This document shows, one piece after another, positions 62,101 through 64,000 of a DNA stretch of 64,000 nucleotides. The DNA comes from Ixodes scapularis (Eukaryota > Arthropoda > Arachnida > Ixodida > Ixodidae), in assembly GCF_016920785.2 (NCBI RefSeq), contig NW_024609881.1:47214710-47278709 (forward strand), given 5' to 3'. Every line of letters begins with the position of its first letter. Position 1 is the stretch's first letter. The notes beneath the pieces are model-generated. The model ran no database searches. It was not told where the DNA came from and was given only the letters and a program-made list of their open reading frames with translations. A program made the position numbers and the translations under genes.

Positions 62101-63230
62101 CACCAGGCGTCAGTAGCACGCTTAGCGAAAACCACGATCGCGCGGAACGAACAATCGCCGCCGTTGAGAAATCCCGGGCACACTCACGATGTCACGCCAC
62201 TGAGCCGTCGCCGCGGGTGCACCAGGCGTCAGTAGCACGCTTAGCGAAAACCACGATCGCGCGGAACGAACATCCGCCGCCGTTGAGAAATCCCGGGCAC
62301 ACTCACGATGTCACGCCACTGAGCCGTCGCCGCGGGTGCACCAGGCGTCAGTAGCACGCTTAGCGAAAACCACGATCGCGCGGAACGAACAATCGCCGCC
62401 GTTGAGAAATCCCGGGCACACTCACGATGTCACGCCACTGAGCCGTCGCCGCGGGTGCACCAGGCGTCAGTAGCACGCTTAGCGAAAACCACGATCGCGC
62501 GGAACGAACATCCGCCGCCGTTGAGAAATCCCGGGCACACTCACGATGTCACGCCACTGAGCCGTCGCCGCGGGTGCACCAGGCGTCAGTAGCACGCTTA
62601 GCGAAAACCACGATCGCGCGGAACGAACAATCGCCGCCGTTGAGAAATCCCGGGCACACTCACGATGTCACGCCACTGAGCCGTCGCCGCGGGTGCACCA
62701 GGCGTCAGTAGCACGCTTAGCGAAAACCACGATCGCGCGGAACGAACATCCGCCGCCGTTGAGAAATCCCGGGCACACTCACGATGTCACGCCACTGAGC
62801 CGTCGCCGCGGGTGCACCAGGCGTCGATAGCACGCTTAGCGAAAACCACGATCGCGCGGAACGAACAATCGCCGCCGTTGAGAAATCCCGGGCACACTCA
62901 CGATGTCACGCCACTGAGCCGTCGCCGCGGGTGCACCAGGCGTCGATAGCACGCTTAGCGAAAACCACGAACGCGCGGAACGAACAATCGCCGCCGTTGA
63001 GAAATCCCGGGCACACTCACGATGTCACGCCACTGAGCCGTCGCCGCGGGTGCACCAGGCGTCGATAGCACGCTTAGCGAAAACCACGATCGCGCGGAAC
63101 GAACAATCGCCGCCGTTGAGAAATCCCGGGCACACTCACGATGTCACGCCACTGAGCCGTCGCCGCGGGTGCACCAGGCGTCGATAGCACGCTTAGCGAA
63201 AACCACGATCGCGCGGAACGAACAATCGCC
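59186..63230. repeat. Higher-order repeat H2, copy 2
   Basis: Markers at 59186, 59716, 60216, 60537, 61526 and 61608, all +4045 relative to copy 1, including the shared one-base deletion. Variant order stops matching at about 63.25 kb, where a CAGTAG monomer replaces a CGATAG one. A separate base loss occurs near 63486. Confidence 0.87.
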
Positions 63231-64000
63231 GCCGTTGAGAAATCCCGGGCACACTCACGATGTCACGCCACTGAGCCGTCGCCGCGGGTGCACCAGGCGT
63301 CAGTAGCACGCTTAGCGAAAACCACGATCGCGCGGAACGAACAATCGCCGTCGTTGAGAAATCCCGGGCACACTCACGATGTCACGCCACTGAGCCGTCG
63401 CCGCGGGTGCACCAGGCGTCAGTAGCACGCTTAGCGAAAACCACGATCGCGCGGAACGAACAATCGCCGCCGTTGAGAAATCCCGGCACACTCACGATGT
63501 CACGCCACTGAGCCGTCGCCGCGGGTGCACCAGGCGTCGATAGCACGCTTAGCGAAAACCACGATCGCGCGGAACGAACAATCGCCGCCGTTGAGAAATC
63601 CCGGGCACACTCACGATGTCACGCCACTGAGCCGTCGCCGCGGGTGCACCAGGCGTCAGTAGCACGCTTAGCGAAAACCACGATCGCGCGGAACGAACAA
63701 TCGCCGCCGTTGAGAAATCCCGGGCACACTCACGATGTCACGCCACTGAGCCGTCGCCGCGGGTGCACCAGGCGTCGATAGCACGCTTAGCGAAAACCAC
63801 GATCGCGCGGAACGAACAATCGCCGCCGTTGAGAAATCCCGGGCACACTCACGATGTCACGCCACTGAGCCGTCGCCGCGGGTGCACCAGGCGTCAGTAG
63901 CACGCTTAGCGAAAACCACGAACGCGCGGAACGAACAATCGCCGCCGTTGAGAAATCCCGGGCACACTCACGATGTCACGCCACTGAGCCGTCGCCGCGG

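Larger units (their letters stand above)
25686..64000. repeat. 119-bp satellite array, ~322 monomers, open at right edge
   Basis: Head-to-tail copies with period exactly 119 bp from 25925 onward, all in the same orientation, no interruption by other DNA. Each monomer starts GTGCACCAGGCGTCAGTAGC and ends GAGCCGTCGCCGCGG. By hand count the consensus is 75/119 G+C (63%) with 18 CpGs, about 1.5 times expectation. Most monomers differ by 0-3 bases. Three positions carry recurrent alternatives: CAGTAG/CGATAG, CACGATCG/CACGAACG and AACAATCG/AACATCCG. Each typical monomer has one SmaI (CCCGGG), one SacII (CCGCGG) and, for the ATCG type, one PvuI (CGATCG) site. Because 119 is not a multiple of 3, frames shift each unit and hit stops; the 60-124-codon frames seen here are not genes. 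Confidence 0.98.

Noticed and set aside
25686..64000. CRISPR-like array
   Set aside because: There are no unique spacers: the entire 119-bp unit repeats. The window is eukaryotic and has no cas genes.
25686..64000. CENP-B box in the satellite monomer
   Set aside because: The minus strand has TTCGTTCCGCGCGAT, which starts like the box, but the essential A and the CGGG core are not present.

Overview
The window is non-coding-rich animal nuclear DNA. It has split genes with GT/GC...AG introns, LINE, Ty3/gypsy and DNA-transposon relics, tRNA-derived elements and a huge tandem satellite. A CYP3-clan cytochrome P450, a CR1/L2-like LINE, a Ty3/gypsy pol and a tRNA-Lys-headed SINE together suggest an arthropod. 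The style of the repeats is most reminiscent of a hard tick (ixodid). That taxonomic call is inference; no host gene here settles it.

Layout. Bases 1-2100 are unassigned DNA with a poly-G/poly-C patch. Bases 2106-6674 look like one DNA transposon: perfect 16-bp terminal inverted repeats (TIRs), TA on both sides, and a 35-bp subterminal tandem repeat. Two further TIR elements are nested inside it (2754-3044 and 3211-4720, the latter with a 5-bp target duplication). Bases 7480-8330 are the 3' end of a CR1/L2-like LINE. Just downstream are two consecutive exons of a P450 (8439-8579 and 9906-10068), on the + strand. They carry the I/K-region tail, the FDPDRF motif (split by the intron) and the heme-binding FQPFGMGPRNCVG motif. 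The 1.3-kb intron between them contains two back-to-back perfect hairpins and a tRNA-like element. No other P450 exon was found.

Bases 10 kb-21 kb are a repeat graveyard. They hold at least five foldback or inverted-repeat elements, two copies of a ~0.4-kb TIR element (one inserted into a LINE endonuclease domain), a LINE RT-start fragment, a tRNA-Lys-derived SINE, and degenerate ~55-bp and ~160-bp repeats. Bases 21369-25045 hold a 5'-truncated, minus-strand Ty3/gypsy element: RT, RNase H, integrase, GPY/F module and probable 3' LTR. It is disabled by stops, frameshifts and a YLED in place of the RT YxDD box. Its LTR carries a tRNA-like Pol III A box and B box.

Bases 25686-64000 (60% of the window) are one uninterrupted satellite array with a 119-bp monomer, about 63% GC and CpG-rich, roughly 322 copies, running off the right edge. 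Rare sequence variants show that it is built from multi-kilobase higher-order repeats. A 38-monomer unit (4522 bp) occurs in two copies in perfect register. A third copy has grown to 51 monomers through changes that can be accounted for exactly (-2, +12, +3), and a fourth is partial. A separate 34-monomer unit (4045 bp) is present twice, and there is a 10-monomer (1190 bp) duplication. This layered array is the most remarkable content of the window. I found no protein-coding capacity in it.
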